64,000 nt of DNA, taken from Vulcanimicrobium alpinum (GTDB lineage Bacteria; Vulcanimicrobiota; Vulcanimicrobiia; Vulcanimicrobiales; Vulcanimicrobiaceae). The DNA lies in NCBI RefSeq assembly GCF_027923555.1, contig NZ_AP025523.1:248001-312000 (forward strand), read 5' to 3'. Under the pieces are notes generated by a model. The model worked only from the letters and a program-made list of their open reading frames with translations, had not been told where the DNA came from and made no database searches. Below are positions 26,863 through 35,380 of the stretch, one piece after another (positions within the stretch are counted from its first letter, which is position 1; each line of letters opens with the position of its first letter). A program made the translations under genes and the position numbers.

Positions 26863-26994
26863 TTACCTACCGCGCCGAAGTGCGGCTTCCGCGGCGATCC
26901 GCAGCACGACGAGCCCGACGCTGATCGCGAGGGCCGACGGCGTCAGCAGTTCTTCGAAGGGGATCCCCGCGATGTGGCCGACGAGCGGCAGCAT
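26863..26994 (-). CDS. Small membrane protein, 43 aa
   Basis: ATG 26992-26994 lies 1 nt after the stop of the DUF899 gene and the frame ends at TAA 26863. One predicted helix (LLTPSALAISVGLVVLRIAA) ends in a basic tail (RRGR). The stop/start spacing and same strand suggest coupling with the broken DUF899 gene and the sigma-factor gene 10 bp further on. Function unknown. Confidence 0.5.
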   Translation of the reverse strand: MLPLVGHIAGIPFEELLTPSALAISVGLVVLRIAAEAALRRGR

Positions 26995-26995
26995 C

Positions 26996-27744
26996 TCAGC
27001 CGGCCTCGCGTTGCGGTTTGAGTTCGGAGAGCGCGGCGGCGACCACGTCGTTCCACTTGCCGTCGCGCGCGTGCCCATATGCGTCGTGCCAGTTCCACCA
27101 CTGATACGGGTCGCTCTTGGGATAGCCGTCCGGCAAGTCTTGCCACGCTTCCTGACGTCCCAGCGGCGTGATGTCGAGGTAGTCCCACGTACCGCCCATT
27201 GCTTCGTCGCCGCGATTGTTGACCGAGTACGTGCGGAACACGCGGTCGCCGTCGCGGAAGAAGACGTTGTGGCCGTGCCATTGGTCCACACCGAAGTCGG
27301 CATCGAAGGTGTCGGTGATCGTGTACCACGGCATGGTCCACCCCATCCGGGCCTTGAGCCGAGCGATGTCCTGCTGCGGCGCGCGATGCGAACGCGAGCG
27401 TCACGTCGCGCGCGTGAGATGCGCGACATGCGCGACCTGGTCCGCGCACATCGAACAGCCGATGCACGCGTGATCGGGCCAACCGTGGACGCCGGGTTCG
27501 AAGAACGCGCGGTACACGATGAGTTGGGAACGTCCTTCGAAGAGGTCGAGCAGCGTCGCTCGGCCGCCGGGGCCTTCGAAGACGTACGGTTTCTCCACGC
27601 GCAGCCACGGCAGACGCCGCCGCTCGGCGGCGAGTGCGTCGCCGGCGCGCATGTGGGCTTTTTCCTTCAGAGCAGCGCTTGACGCGCGGCTTCCCATTCG
27701 GCAGCCGAGACGATCGGGGGCGTGCGCATTTCGGGCGAGATCAT
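26996..27744 (-). pseudogene. DUF899 thioredoxin-like protein with three frameshifts
   Basis: ATG 27742-27744 has an excellent AGGAGA upstream. The first frame (TPPIVSAAEWEAARQALL) hits TGA near 27670; the next carries KEKAHMRAGDALAAERRRLP, WLRVEKPYVFEG and ACIGCSMCADQVAHVAHL to about 27405. A short piece RDVTLAFASRA lies in a third frame. The conserved end MGWTMPWYTITDTFDADFGV ... VFRTYSVNNRGDEAM returns in a further shift near 27385 and stops at 26996. All family segments are there in order, so decay is recent or the indels are sequencing errors. Confidence 0.8.
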
Positions 27745-27828
27745 CGGTATTCTCCTGAGTCGGGACGGGATCTACCGAGATGACGACCGAGGGGAGCGAA
27801 AAGATACGGCCGGGATGCTTCGAGGGGG

Positions 27829-27850
27829 CCTTCGACGAGCTCAGGGTGAC
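27829..27850. repeat. Dispersed 3'-end repeat, copy 3
   Basis: CCTTCGACGAGCTCAGGGTGAC overlaps the leuS stop codon: TGA of leuS (27841-27843) is read from within it. Confidence 0.7.
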
Positions 27851-30327
27851 GTGACGATGTTGAGCAGTTTGCCCGGGACGAAGATGCGCTTGCGGACCTG
27901 CTTCCCGTCGATCTGCGCCGTCACGGTCGGCTCGCGCATCGCCAAGGCGAGCGCGTCGTCTTCGGCGATCCCCGGCGCGGTATCGATGCGCGCGCGCACT
28001 TTGCCGTTCACCTGGATCACCAGCGTGATCACATCGACGGCGAGCGCGGCGGGATCGGGCTCGAGCCACCGTTCGAGGTGCACGCTCGCGTCGTAGCCCA
28101 TCCGCGACCACAACTCGTCGGCGAGGTGCGGTGCGAACGGCGCCAGCACGATCGGCAGGGCGTGCACGACGTAGCGCAGGGCCGCGTCTTCCGCACCCAG
28201 ATCGCGGATCGCCGCGGTGAGCAGGTTGATCAGCTCGTCGAGCTTCGCGGTCGTGACGTTGTAATGGAAGCGCCGCGTCAGCGTCTCGCCTTTGCCTGAT
28301 TCGAGCGCAATGTGCAGCGCGCGCACGAGTTCGCGCTGCGCGTCGCCGGCCATCGGCGGGAGCACGTCGAGCGGGACGGTGCGCGCGCCGGCGGCGATCG
28401 GTTCGGCCGCGCGCCAGACGCGCTGGACGAAGCGCACGCGCCCGACGATCCCCTCGTCGGTCCAATCCAGCGCATCTTCCGGCGGCGCGGCCTTGAGCAG
28501 GAAGAGCCGCATCGCGTCGACGCCGTAACGCTCGACGGTCTCGTCGATCCCGACGACGTTGCCGCGCGACTTCGACATCTTCTCGCCGCCGTACAGCAGC
28601 GTGCCTTGGTTGAAGAGGCGCGTGAACGGCTCGTCGTCGCCCGAGAGATACCCCGCGTCGATCATGAACTTGTAGAAGAAGCGCGCGTAAAGCAAGTGCA
28701 GCACGGCGTGCTCCGCGCCGCCGATGTACTGGTCGACCGGCATCCAGTTCGTAGCGATCTGCGGATCGAACGGCTTCGCCGCATCGTGCGGATCGAGGTA
28801 GCGCACGAAGTACCAGGACGAATCGACGAACGTATCCATCGTGTCGGGATCGCGCGTCGCGGGACCGCCGCACCTGGGGCACGTCGTCTGCATGAAGTTC
28901 GCGTCGTTGGCGAGCGGCGAACCCTGCCCGGTGAAGTGCACGTCTTTCGGCAGCAGCACCGGGAGCTGCGCGTCGGGGACGCCGACCATCCCGTCGGTAG
29001 GGCAGTACACGATCGGGATCGGCGTGCCCCAATACCGCTGGCGCGAGACGAGCCAATCGCGGATGCGGTAGTTGATCGCTAGCGAGCCCCGGCCCATCGC
29101 CTCGAGCCGCGTCGTGATCGCGCGCCGCGCCGCCGCGGACTTCATCCCGCTATACTCGCCCGACGCCATCAATTTGCCGTCGTCTTCGTACGCTTCGTGG
29201 AGCGGCGCTTGCAGCGAGCCGTCGGCGGTCGTGATCACCTGCGCGATCGGCAGCCCGTGCTTCTTCGCGAAATCGAAATCGCGCGCGTCGTGCGCGGGGA
29301 CGCCCATCACCGCGCCGGTCCCGTATTCGGCGAGCACGTAGTTGGTCACCCAGATCGGGATCTGCTCGCGCGAGAGCGGGTTGATCGCGTAGGCGCCGGT
29401 CGCGACGCCGGTCTTCTCCATCAGCTGCGTGCGTTCGAGCTCGCTCTTGCTGCGTAGACTCGCCGCGAACTCCTCGATGCGGTTGCGGCTCTTCGGAAAA
29501 CGTTCGAGGATCTGCGCGACGACGGGATGCTCCGGAGCGACCGCGACGAACGTCGCGCCGAACACCGTGTCGACGCGCGTGGTGAAGACGTCGATCCGCG
29601 CATCGAGATGCTCGACCTCGAACGAGAACGTCGTCCCCTCGCTGCGGCCGATCCAGTTGCGCTGCATCGTGCGGATCCGCTCCGGCCAGCCGCTCAGGCG
29701 ATCGAGTCCTTCGAGCAGGCGATCGACGTAATCGGTGATCTTGAAGTTCCACTGCGCGAGGTTGCGCCGTTCGACTGCGGCGCCGCAGCGCCAGCAGCGT
29801 CCGTCTTCGACCTGCTCGTTGGCGAGCACGGTCTGATCGACCGGGCACCAGTTCACCGGCGCTTCGCGCTTGTACGCCAACCCGCGCTCGAACATCCGCA
29901 AGAAGAACCACTGATTCCAGCGGTAATACTCGGGATCGCAGGTCGCGAACTCGCGCGTCCAATCGTAGCTCGTTCCCATCAGACGCAGCTGCCGGCGCAT
30001 GTTTTCGATGTTCGAGCGCGTCCAGGTCTCCGGCTCGATCCCGCGCTGAATCGCCGCGTTCTCGGCGGGCAGCCCGAACGCGTCCCAGCCCATCGGGTGA
30101 ACGACGTTGAAGCCGAGCATCCGCTGGATGCGCGCGATCGCGTCGCCGAGCGTGTAGTTCTTCGCGTGACCGACGTGGAGATCGCCCGACGGATACGGCA
30201 GCATCTCCAGCACGTAGTATTTCGGTCGCGGGTCGTCGTCGCGTGCGACGTAAATCGCATCGCGCTCCCAGCGCTGCTGCCACGCGCGCTCGACGGCGCG
30301 AAAATCGTAGCTGCGTTCGTCGGACAT
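27841..30327 (-). CDS. leuS: Leucyl-tRNA synthetase
   Basis: 828 residues from ATG 30325-30327 (MSDERSYDFRAVERAWQQRW). The class-I HIGH motif is PYPSGDLHVGHAKN and the KMSKS motif is GEKMSKSRGN. The CP1 editing domain includes the Thr-rich segment and GTGAVMGVPAHDARDFDFA, and the zinc-type Cys pairs CRWCGAA... and CPRCGGP are present. It charges tRNA-Leu. Length is normal for bacteria. It is divergent from comEA. Confidence 0.97.
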   Translation of the reverse strand: MSDERSYDFRAVERAWQQRWERDAIYVARDDDPRPKYYVLEMLPYPSGDLHVGHAKNYTLGDAIARIQRMLGFNVVHPMGWDAFGLPAENAAIQRGIEPETWTRSNIENMRRQLRLMGTSYDWTREFATCDPEYYRWNQWFFLRMFERGLAYKREAPVNWCPVDQTVLANEQVEDGRCWRCGAAVERRNLAQWNFKITDYVDRLLEGLDRLSGWPERIRTMQRNWIGRSEGTTFSFEVEHLDARIDVFTTRVDTVFGATFVAVAPEHPVVAQILERFPKSRNRIEEFAASLRSKSELERTQLMEKTGVATGAYAINPLSREQIPIWVTNYVLAEYGTGAVMGVPAHDARDFDFAKKHGLPIAQVITTADGSLQAPLHEAYEDDGKLMASGEYSGMKSAAARRAITTRLEAMGRGSLAINYRIRDWLVSRQRYWGTPIPIVYCPTDGMVGVPDAQLPVLLPKDVHFTGQGSPLANDANFMQTTCPRCGGPATRDPDTMDTFVDSSWYFVRYLDPHDAAKPFDPQIATNWMPVDQYIGGAEHAVLHLLYARFFYKFMIDAGYLSGDDEPFTRLFNQGTLLYGGEKMSKSRGNVVGIDETVERYGVDAMRLFLLKAAPPEDALDWTDEGIVGRVRFVQRVWRAAEPIAAGARTVPLDVLPPMAGDAQRELVRALHIALESGKGETLTRRFHYNVTTAKLDELINLLTAAIRDLGAEDAALRYVVHALPIVLAPFAPHLADELWSRMGYDASVHLERWLEPDPAALAVDVITLVIQVNGKVRARIDTAPGIAEDDALALAMREPTVTAQIDGKQVRKRIFVPGKLLNIVTSP

Positions 30328-30397
30328 TCGCGGTCTCTGCGTCGGCCCGACCCCGTCGCCCTCTTGCCGGCGTACACGGAACGCGTGAACGAGCGGC

Positions 30398-31096
30398 GTG
30401 AAGATGGTGCTGATCGTCGCAGTCGCCGCCGCGGGCGGCGCCGCCCTGGTGTTCTTCCGTCCGGCGCCGCCGGCGATCCCCGGTGAGCCCGCCCGCACGG
30501 GATGGTCGTTCCCCGCCTCGCCGCCGCCGCGCACGCCGTCGCGTGCGCGTGCGCCGGAGCGCGCGTTGGTGTACGTCGCGGGCGAAGTGATGCATCCCGG
30601 CGTCTACGCGGTCTCCGGCGACGCGCGCGTGCGCGATGCCGTCGCGCTCGCCGGCGGCCTGCGGCCGCAGGCAGATCCGGTCTCGGTCAACTTCGCGGCG
30701 CACCTGCAGGACGGCGACGAGGTCGTCGTGACGGCCGAGGGTGGCGCCGCACCCGCGACGGCGACGCATCACCGCCGCGCCGGGCATCGGAAGCGGCACG
30801 GAAAGCATCGACATCACCGCCTCGACGCGCGTACGCTCCCCGACGGCGCGTCCTCGAGTGTCTCCGACGGTGCGTCGCCGAACCTCTCCGACGCGCCGTC
30901 CGCTCCGGTCGATCTCAATGCGGCGTCGGCCGCTCAGCTCGCCGCGATCCCGGGGCTCGGACCGCGCCTGGCGGAGCGGATCGTCGCGTTTCGCGACGCG
31001 AACGGGCCGTTCGATTCGCTCGACGAGCTGCTGGACGTCGCGGGCGTCACCGAAGCGCGGCTCGACGCGATCGCGGCCGCGGCGCGCGTGCGCTGA
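30398..31096 (+). CDS. comEA: ComEA-like DNA-binding competence protein
   Basis: 232 residues from GTG 30398 (ATG 30404 possible). N-terminal membrane anchor (VLIVAVAAAGGAALVFF), SLBB domain (VYVAGEVMHPGVYAVSGDAR), a basic His-rich linker, and a C-terminal helix-hairpin-helix pair (VDLNAASAAQLAAIPGLGPR, LDELLDVAGVTEARLDAI). ComEA binds incoming duplex DNA at the cell surface and hands it to ComEC, which is also in this window. Confidence 0.92.
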   Translation: MKMVLIVAVAAAGGAALVFFRPAPPAIPGEPARTGWSFPASPPPRTPSRARAPERALVYVAGEVMHPGVYAVSGDARVRDAVALAGGLRPQADPVSVNFAAHLQDGDEVVVTAEGGAAPATATHHRRAGHRKRHGKHRHHRLDARTLPDGASSSVSDGASPNLSDAPSAPVDLNAASAAQLAAIPGLGPRLAERIVAFRDANGPFDSLDELLDVAGVTEARLDAIAAAARVR

Positions 31097-31161
31097 ATGC
31101 GTCGCCGGCCCGCAGCGGCCGCTCGCCGGGATTGTCTCTCACGCGTCCGGTACTAGAGGGC

Positions 31162-31569
31162 ATGTTCGAGAATCTTCTCAACCAGGCGCAGTCGTTGCTT
31201 GGCAGCGCGTCCCCGCAACAGGTCGCCGACGCGACGCGAGACCACGTCGCCGACGCCGATCCGGGGCAATTGGCCGATCATCTCACCCAAGGCGCGCAGG
31301 GAATGAACGGAAGCCAGCTCGCCGCGCTCGGGACGAGCCTGCTCGGCGCACTCAGCGCGCACGGTCACGACGAGGCGACGGCGCAGGACGCCGGCGTCGA
31401 TACGAACGCTGCGAAAAGCGGCGATCAGCAGAACGTCGTCGCGCTCATCCAGCACGCGCAGCAGAATCCCGGCGCGCTGCGCGACGCGGCGGTCTCGTTC
31501 GTCCAGCAGAACCCGCAAGTGCTCCAGCAGCTCCCGGGCCTGCTGCAGGGCGTCTTGAGCCGGTTGTAG
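31162..31569 (+). CDS. Hypothetical Gln/Ala-rich protein, 135 aa
   Basis: ATG 31162 behind AGAGGG. The protein is helical and low in aromatic residues: MFENLLNQAQSLLGSASPQQ, ALGTSLLGALSAHG, then repeated Q-N-P turns (QQNPGALRDAAVSFVQQNPQ). It looks like a soluble stress- or storage-type protein of the loosely defined YidB/DUF937-like kind, but I cannot assign it. It lies between comEA and cysE in the same direction. Confidence 0.6.
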   Translation: MFENLLNQAQSLLGSASPQQVADATRDHVADADPGQLADHLTQGAQGMNGSQLAALGTSLLGALSAHGHDEATAQDAGVDTNAAKSGDQQNVVALIQHAQQNPGALRDAAVSFVQQNPQVLQQLPGLLQGVLSRL

Positions 31570-31624
31570 TCATCCGGCTCGGCGTGCCGCACCCGACGCG
31601 GTTCGCGGCGGGTTCAAGGGCGCA

Positions 31625-32461
31625 ATGAGCCTGCAGATCTCCCAGCCGCCCGAAGCGGACGCCGCTGACCTCGTCAAGCGCCTGTGGACGATCCTGCGGG
31701 ACGACGCCCGCCGGATCCAGGGCGGCGAGCCGGTTCTCGTCGCGCTGCTGCAGCGGACGATTGCGGGCCGTTCATCGTTCGCGGATTCCCTCGCGCACGT
31801 GCTCGCCGGAAAACTCGCAGGCGCCGGTGTCGACGAAGCCGCGCTCCTCCAGGTTGCGGCCGGTGCGATGCGCGACGATCCGTCGATCGCGCTGAACGCT
31901 GCCGCGGATCTCTGCGCCAATCTCGAGCGCGATCCGGCGTACCGCGACGCGGTCACGCCGTTTCTCTACGCCAAAGGATTCCACGCGCTGGAATGGCAGC
32001 GCGTCGCGCACGCGCTGTGGAACGCAGGCAGCGCCGACTTGGCGACGTTCATCGAAGGGCGCGTCAATGACGTGTTCGCCGTCGACATCCACCCGGCGGC
32101 GCGGATCGGCCGCGGCGTGTTCATCGACCACGCGACGGGCGTCGTGATCGGCGAGACCGCGGTCGTCGGCGACGACGTCTCGATGCTGCACGGCGTGACC
32201 CTCGGCGGCACCGGGAAGCAGCGCGGTGACCGGCACCCGAAGATCGGCCGCGGCGTCCTGCTCGGCGCCGGTTCCACGGTCCTGGGCAACATCACCGTCG
32301 GCGAGGGCGCGAAGGTCGCTGCCGGCAGCGTCGTAATCCGCCCCGTCCCCCCGTGGACCACGGTCGCCGGCGTCCCTGCCGACGTCGTCGGTCACAGCTC
32401 CGCCGGCGAGCACCCGGGCCAAACCATGGACCAAGCCTTCGTCCTCGACTTTCAAATCTAA
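31625..32461 (+). CDS. cysE: Serine O-acetyltransferase
   Basis: 278 residues from ATG 31625. The N-terminal helical SATase domain (DPAYRDAVTPFLYAKGFHAL, EWQRVAHALW) is followed by the left-handed beta-helix of hexapeptide repeats (IHPAARIGRGVFIDHATGVV, IGETAVVGDDVSMLHGVTLG, GVLLGAGSTVLGNITVGEGA). Catalytic His residues lie in DIHPAA, FIDHATG and MLHGVTLGG. It makes O-acetylserine for cysteine synthesis. The C-terminal tail ends in Ile (LDFQI), as needed for the cysteine synthase complex. Confidence 0.95.
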   Translation: MSLQISQPPEADAADLVKRLWTILRDDARRIQGGEPVLVALLQRTIAGRSSFADSLAHVLAGKLAGAGVDEAALLQVAAGAMRDDPSIALNAAADLCANLERDPAYRDAVTPFLYAKGFHALEWQRVAHALWNAGSADLATFIEGRVNDVFAVDIHPAARIGRGVFIDHATGVVIGETAVVGDDVSMLHGVTLGGTGKQRGDRHPKIGRGVLLGAGSTVLGNITVGEGAKVAAGSVVIRPVPPWTTVAGVPADVVGHSSAGEHPGQTMDQAFVLDFQI

Positions 32462-32484
32462 CGCATCGTCACGCTGGCCGCGTC

Positions 32485-32507
32485 GTCACGCTGAGCCCGT
32501 CGAAGCG
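32485..32507. repeat. Dispersed 3'-end repeat, copy 4
   Basis: GTCACGCTGAGCCCGTCGAA followed by GCG, 24 bp after the cysE stop. A degenerate extra unit (GTCACGCTGGCCGCGTC) precedes it at 32468. Confidence 0.7.
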
Positions 32508-32527
32508 CAGCCTCCATCACGCACGAA

Positions 32528-32553
32528 GGGCGCCCGGATCACTCCGGACGCCC
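32528..32553. terminator. Hairpin between convergent genes
   Basis: GGGCGCCCGGA and TCCGGACGCCC flank TCAC, with one internal mismatch. It lies between the convergent cysE and TPM-domain genes and has no T-run, so it could terminate either strand by structure only. Confidence 0.5.
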
Positions 32554-32593
32554 TCGCCGTTCGCCTTCACGCTGCGTCGGACGCAGGCGTCCG

Positions 32594-33574
32594 CTACCAG
32601 CCGCCGTCTCCGCCCCCGCCGCCGGAATCGCCGCCGCCCCAACCCCCGCCGGAGTCACCGCCGCCCGAGTCGCCCCACGACGACCCGCCGATGTTCGAGG
32701 TGTCGATCTGGCCGGGCTGGTCCTGCCAGCCGCCGGCGTCGGCCTGCTGGCCCGGATCGAACCCACCGGCCGCGTAGCCGCCGCCGTCTCCGACGTCGCG
32801 CCGGCCCCCGAAGAGCTCGTTCCCGAGCCACGCGCCGCCGAGCCCGCCGAGCAGGCCGCTCCAGAAACCGCCGCCGCCCCCGCCGTAGCCGGGGCCATAG
32901 CCGGGGCCGTACCCGCCGCCGTAGCCGGGTCCGGGCCCGTAGCCCGGCCCGCCCATCATCCGCGGCCCCGAGAGCGCGCGGAAGATCCCGCGGATGACGA
33001 AGAAGATCACGGCGAGGATGATGATCCACCAGATCCATCCCATGTTGAAGCCGCCTCCGGTCTCGCTGCTGCGGCTCGGGCTCGCGACGGCGCCGGCGGG
33101 ACGCCGGCTGCCGTTGAGCGAGCTCTCGTGGCCGCGATAGGTGTTGATGATCGTGCTGACCGCGTTCTCGACGCCGCCGTCGTAGTCGCCGGTCTTGAAG
33201 GACGCGCGCATCGTGCGCGCGATCGTCTGATACGAACCTGCCGGAAAGTAGCGCGAGGCCGCCGTCGTCCCCGCGATCCGGATCTCGTGCTCGTTCTTCG
33301 CGATGAAGATCTCGACGCCGTTGACCTGCTGCTGCGCGAAGCTCCGCTCGATCGCGGCGTCGGGCGCGACGCCGCCGAGCGTCGGCGTCGTGACGACGAC
33401 GACTTCCTTGCGCGTCTGCGCGTTGAAGTCGCCGACTTGCTGGTTGATCTGCGCGATCGCCGTCGGCGAGAGCAGGTGGGCGTCGTCGATCACGTAGCTC
33501 GTCCGCGCGAACGCGGGCGAGACGCTGGTCGCCAGGGCGACCGTCAGGGCAGCAAGCGCCGCCAGCGGTTTCAT
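32594..33574 (-). CDS. TPM-domain (YgcG-like) membrane protein with Gly-rich tail
   Basis: 326 residues from ATG 33572-33574; GGAGG lies 11 nt upstream. Signal peptide (LAALTVALATSVSPAFA), TPM domain (YVIDDAHLLSPTAIAQINQQ, EVVVVTTPTLGG, IARTMRASFKTGDYDGGVEN), one membrane helix (GWIWWIIILAVIFFVIRGIF), then ~110 residues rich in Gly/Tyr/Pro/Asp. TPM proteins are extracytoplasmic and have been linked to membrane-protein or photosystem maintenance; function here is open. Confidence 0.85.
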   Translation of the reverse strand: MKPLAALAALTVALATSVSPAFARTSYVIDDAHLLSPTAIAQINQQVGDFNAQTRKEVVVVTTPTLGGVAPDAAIERSFAQQQVNGVEIFIAKNEHEIRIAGTTAASRYFPAGSYQTIARTMRASFKTGDYDGGVENAVSTIINTYRGHESSLNGSRRPAGAVASPSRSSETGGGFNMGWIWWIIILAVIFFVIRGIFRALSGPRMMGGPGYGPGPGYGGGYGPGYGPGYGGGGGGFWSGLLGGLGGAWLGNELFGGRRDVGDGGGYAAGGFDPGQQADAGGWQDQPGQIDTSNIGGSSWGDSGGGDSGGGWGGGDSGGGGGDGGW

Positions 33575-33630
33575 CGGTGCATGTCCTCCGGTGGACGAGT
33601 ACCCGGCCTCGCGCGGGAAGTTGCGATGGG

Positions 33631-33759
33631 CTAGTGGACGGAGACGACGACGAGCGCGACGCCGACCGAGGTGAGCACGAAGATCGCCAGCAGCACCCAC
33701 GTGAATGCCTTGGCGACGCCGTTCCACTTGCGATCGGTCCGGTACGGTTTGGGTCTCAT
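33631..33759 (-). CDS. Small membrane protein, 42 aa
   Basis: ATG 33757-33759 overlaps the rsfS stop (ATGA), a strong sign of translation coupling. A basic head (MRPKPYRTDRKWNGVAKA) precedes one helix (FTWVLLAIFVLTSVGVALVV). It is the last gene of the tsaE-to-rsfS operon. Function unknown. Confidence 0.65.
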   Translation of the reverse strand: MRPKPYRTDRKWNGVAKAFTWVLLAIFVLTSVGVALVVVSVH

Positions 33760-34100
33760 TGCGCTTCGGCGCGGGCTTCGGCGACGCGGCCCCACAACCG
33801 TTCCAGGTTGTAGAACTGCCGCTGGTCGGGCGTGAACACGTGCGCGACGACGCTGCCGAGGTCGATCAGAATCCATCCGCCGTCGGCGTGCCCCTCGAGG
33901 CGCGGCCGCAAGCCGGCCGCTTCCGCGGCGTCGACGATCGCGTCGGCGATCGAGCGGGTCTGGATCGCCGACCGCCCGGTCACGACGACGAAGTGGTCGG
34001 CGACGATCGTGCGCCCGTCGAGGTCGAGGACGGCGAGATCTTCGCCCTTCTTGTCCTCCGCGGCGGCGCGGACCAGGGAGACGAGGTCGAGTTCAGACAG
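33756..34100 (-). CDS. rsfS: Ribosomal silencing factor RsfS
   Basis: About 114 residues. Core motifs LVRAAAEDKKGEDLAVLDLD, ADHFVVVTGRSAIQTRSIAD and DGGWILIDLGSVVAHVF are diagnostic. RsfS binds uL14 and blocks subunit joining during starvation. No ATG, GTG or TTG fits the N-terminus; the best start is CTG 34098-34100 (then SELDLVSLV), with GGGAAGGA 8 nt upstream. The frame overlaps the yqeK stop. The gene order yqeK-rsfS is widely conserved. Confidence 0.92.
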   Translation of the reverse strand: MSELDLVSLVRAAAEDKKGEDLAVLDLDGRTIVADHFVVVTGRSAIQTRSIADAIVDAAEAAGLRPRLEGHADGGWILIDLGSVVAHVFTPDQRQFYNLERLWGRVAEARAEAQ

Positions 34101-34659
34101 AGCGCTGTTCCTTCCCGAGGCCGTAACGGCCGGCGGCGGCGAGGGTCTGCGGCGCAACGTCGAGGCTGCGGCGCGTGAGATAGGCGATCGACGAAGCGAG
34201 CACGCCGCGCATCGCCGCGTCGCGATCTCGCAGGGCCAGCGACGCGAGCGCCGCGCGGCCGGTGAAATCACGTCCCGGCTCGAGCCCGTCGGCGAGGTAG
34301 ACGACCTCGTCCAGCGGGCTCATGACCTCGGCCGCGACGGTATGTTTGCGGATCGCGGAGAGCACCGCCTCGTCGTCGATCCCGAACTGCTCGCGCGCGA
34401 GCTCCGCGCCGAGGCGCGCGTGCAGCACGATCGGGTTGGCGCGCTCGAATGCGTCGATCGGCATCCCGCGCCGCTCGCATTCGCGCAGCAGCCGGTCGGC
34501 TGAGTAGAGTCGCGCCAAGTCGTGGAGCATCCCGGCGACGCGCGCGCGTTCCGCGTCGATCCCGTGCGCGCGCGCGAACCGCGCCGCCGTCCGCGCCACG
34601 CGCAGGACGTGCGCGGTGCGATGATCGGAACCGAGCTGCGCGCGCACGGCGCGCGCCAT
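34093..34659 (-). CDS. yqeK: HD-domain hydrolase YqeK (Ap4A hydrolase type)
   Basis: 188 residues from ATG 34657-34659; TTG 34683, overlapping the previous stop, is an alternative. HD motif GMLHDLARLY plus HR at the start (GSDHRTAHVLRVARTAARFA) and HARLGAELA/IRKHTVA supply the metal ligands. Characterised YqeK proteins cleave diadenosine tetraphosphate symmetrically. It is in the same operon as rsfS. Confidence 0.88.
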   Translation of the reverse strand: MARAVRAQLGSDHRTAHVLRVARTAARFARAHGIDAERARVAGMLHDLARLYSADRLLRECERRGMPIDAFERANPIVLHARLGAELAREQFGIDDEAVLSAIRKHTVAAEVMSPLDEVVYLADGLEPGRDFTGRAALASLALRDRDAAMRGVLASSIAYLTRRSLDVAPQTLAAAGRYGLGKEQRSV

Positions 34660-34679
34660 CCGCACGAACGCGAGCCCGC

Positions 34680-35378
34680 TCAATGCCGGATCTCGCGCAG
34701 GACGCTCGCGCCGATCCCGCGTCCGCCCAGCATCGCCGGAGCGTACGCGTCGTGTGCGACGCGCTTGAGCAGATCGGCGTCGAAGGCCTCGTCGTCGCTG
34801 GGGACGACGATCGCGGTGTTGCGCACGACGCCGCTGCGGTCGAGATCGAGCCGCACCACCGTCGCGTGCGCGCCGCTGCCGTCGGCGACTGTGCTGTGCC
34901 GGAGTTTGGGCGCGACGAAAACGAGCGCCGCCTGCTGCGGCGTCCCCTCGCGCACGTATCCCAGCCGCAGCAGCGTCGCGCGGTCGCCGACGACGACGCG
35001 CGCGAGCAGCGACGACTTCGGATCGAACGCGAGCACGACGTCGGACTCGGGACCCTGGCGGAAGACGCGGTAGTTCGGGCCTTCCGTCTCGGCCGACGCG
35101 GCGAGTTCGTCGCGCGCGCCCAGCGACGTGGTGGCGCCGAAGGTGAACCGTCGCCGCGTGCCGTCGACGTCGACCGTGTACGTCGTCCCGGGCGGCATCG
35201 CGACGTCGAACGCGTGCACGGTTCCGTCGTCGTCGACGATCGCGTCGAAGCGCGCGGCACCGTCGGTGAAGGCGACGTGCTGTCCGTCGTCCTTGGTTGC
35301 GACCGCGGCGGGCGTACCGTACGTCCGCACGATCGCGGAGAGCGGGCGGTGCAGCAGATCGACCGGCGGCGGCACCAT
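34680..35378 (-). CDS. Hypothetical protein with TonB-C-like end
   Basis: 232 residues from ATG 35376-35378 (GTG 35384 overlaps the rimI stop). N-terminal beta-rich part (LSAIVRTYGTPAAVATKDDG, HVAFTDGAARFDAIVDDDGT). The C-terminal ~80 residues (TVVRLDLDRSGVVRNTAIVV, FDADLLKRVAHDAYAPAMLG) resemble a TonB C-terminal domain. No signal or anchor is visible. It sits where lytR-type genes often stand between rimI and yqeK but is not one. Confidence 0.6.
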   Translation of the reverse strand: MVPPPVDLLHRPLSAIVRTYGTPAAVATKDDGQHVAFTDGAARFDAIVDDDGTVHAFDVAMPPGTTYTVDVDGTRRRFTFGATTSLGARDELAASAETEGPNYRVFRQGPESDVVLAFDPKSSLLARVVVGDRATLLRLGYVREGTPQQAALVFVAPKLRHSTVADGSGAHATVVRLDLDRSGVVRNTAIVVPSDDEAFDADLLKRVAHDAYAPAMLGGRGIGASVLREIRH

Positions 35379-35380
35379 CG

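Noticed and set aside
34680-35378. LytR-CpsA-Psr protein, expected between rimI and yqeK in many genomes
   Set aside because: No LCP motifs or membrane anchor; the C-terminus looks TonB-like instead.
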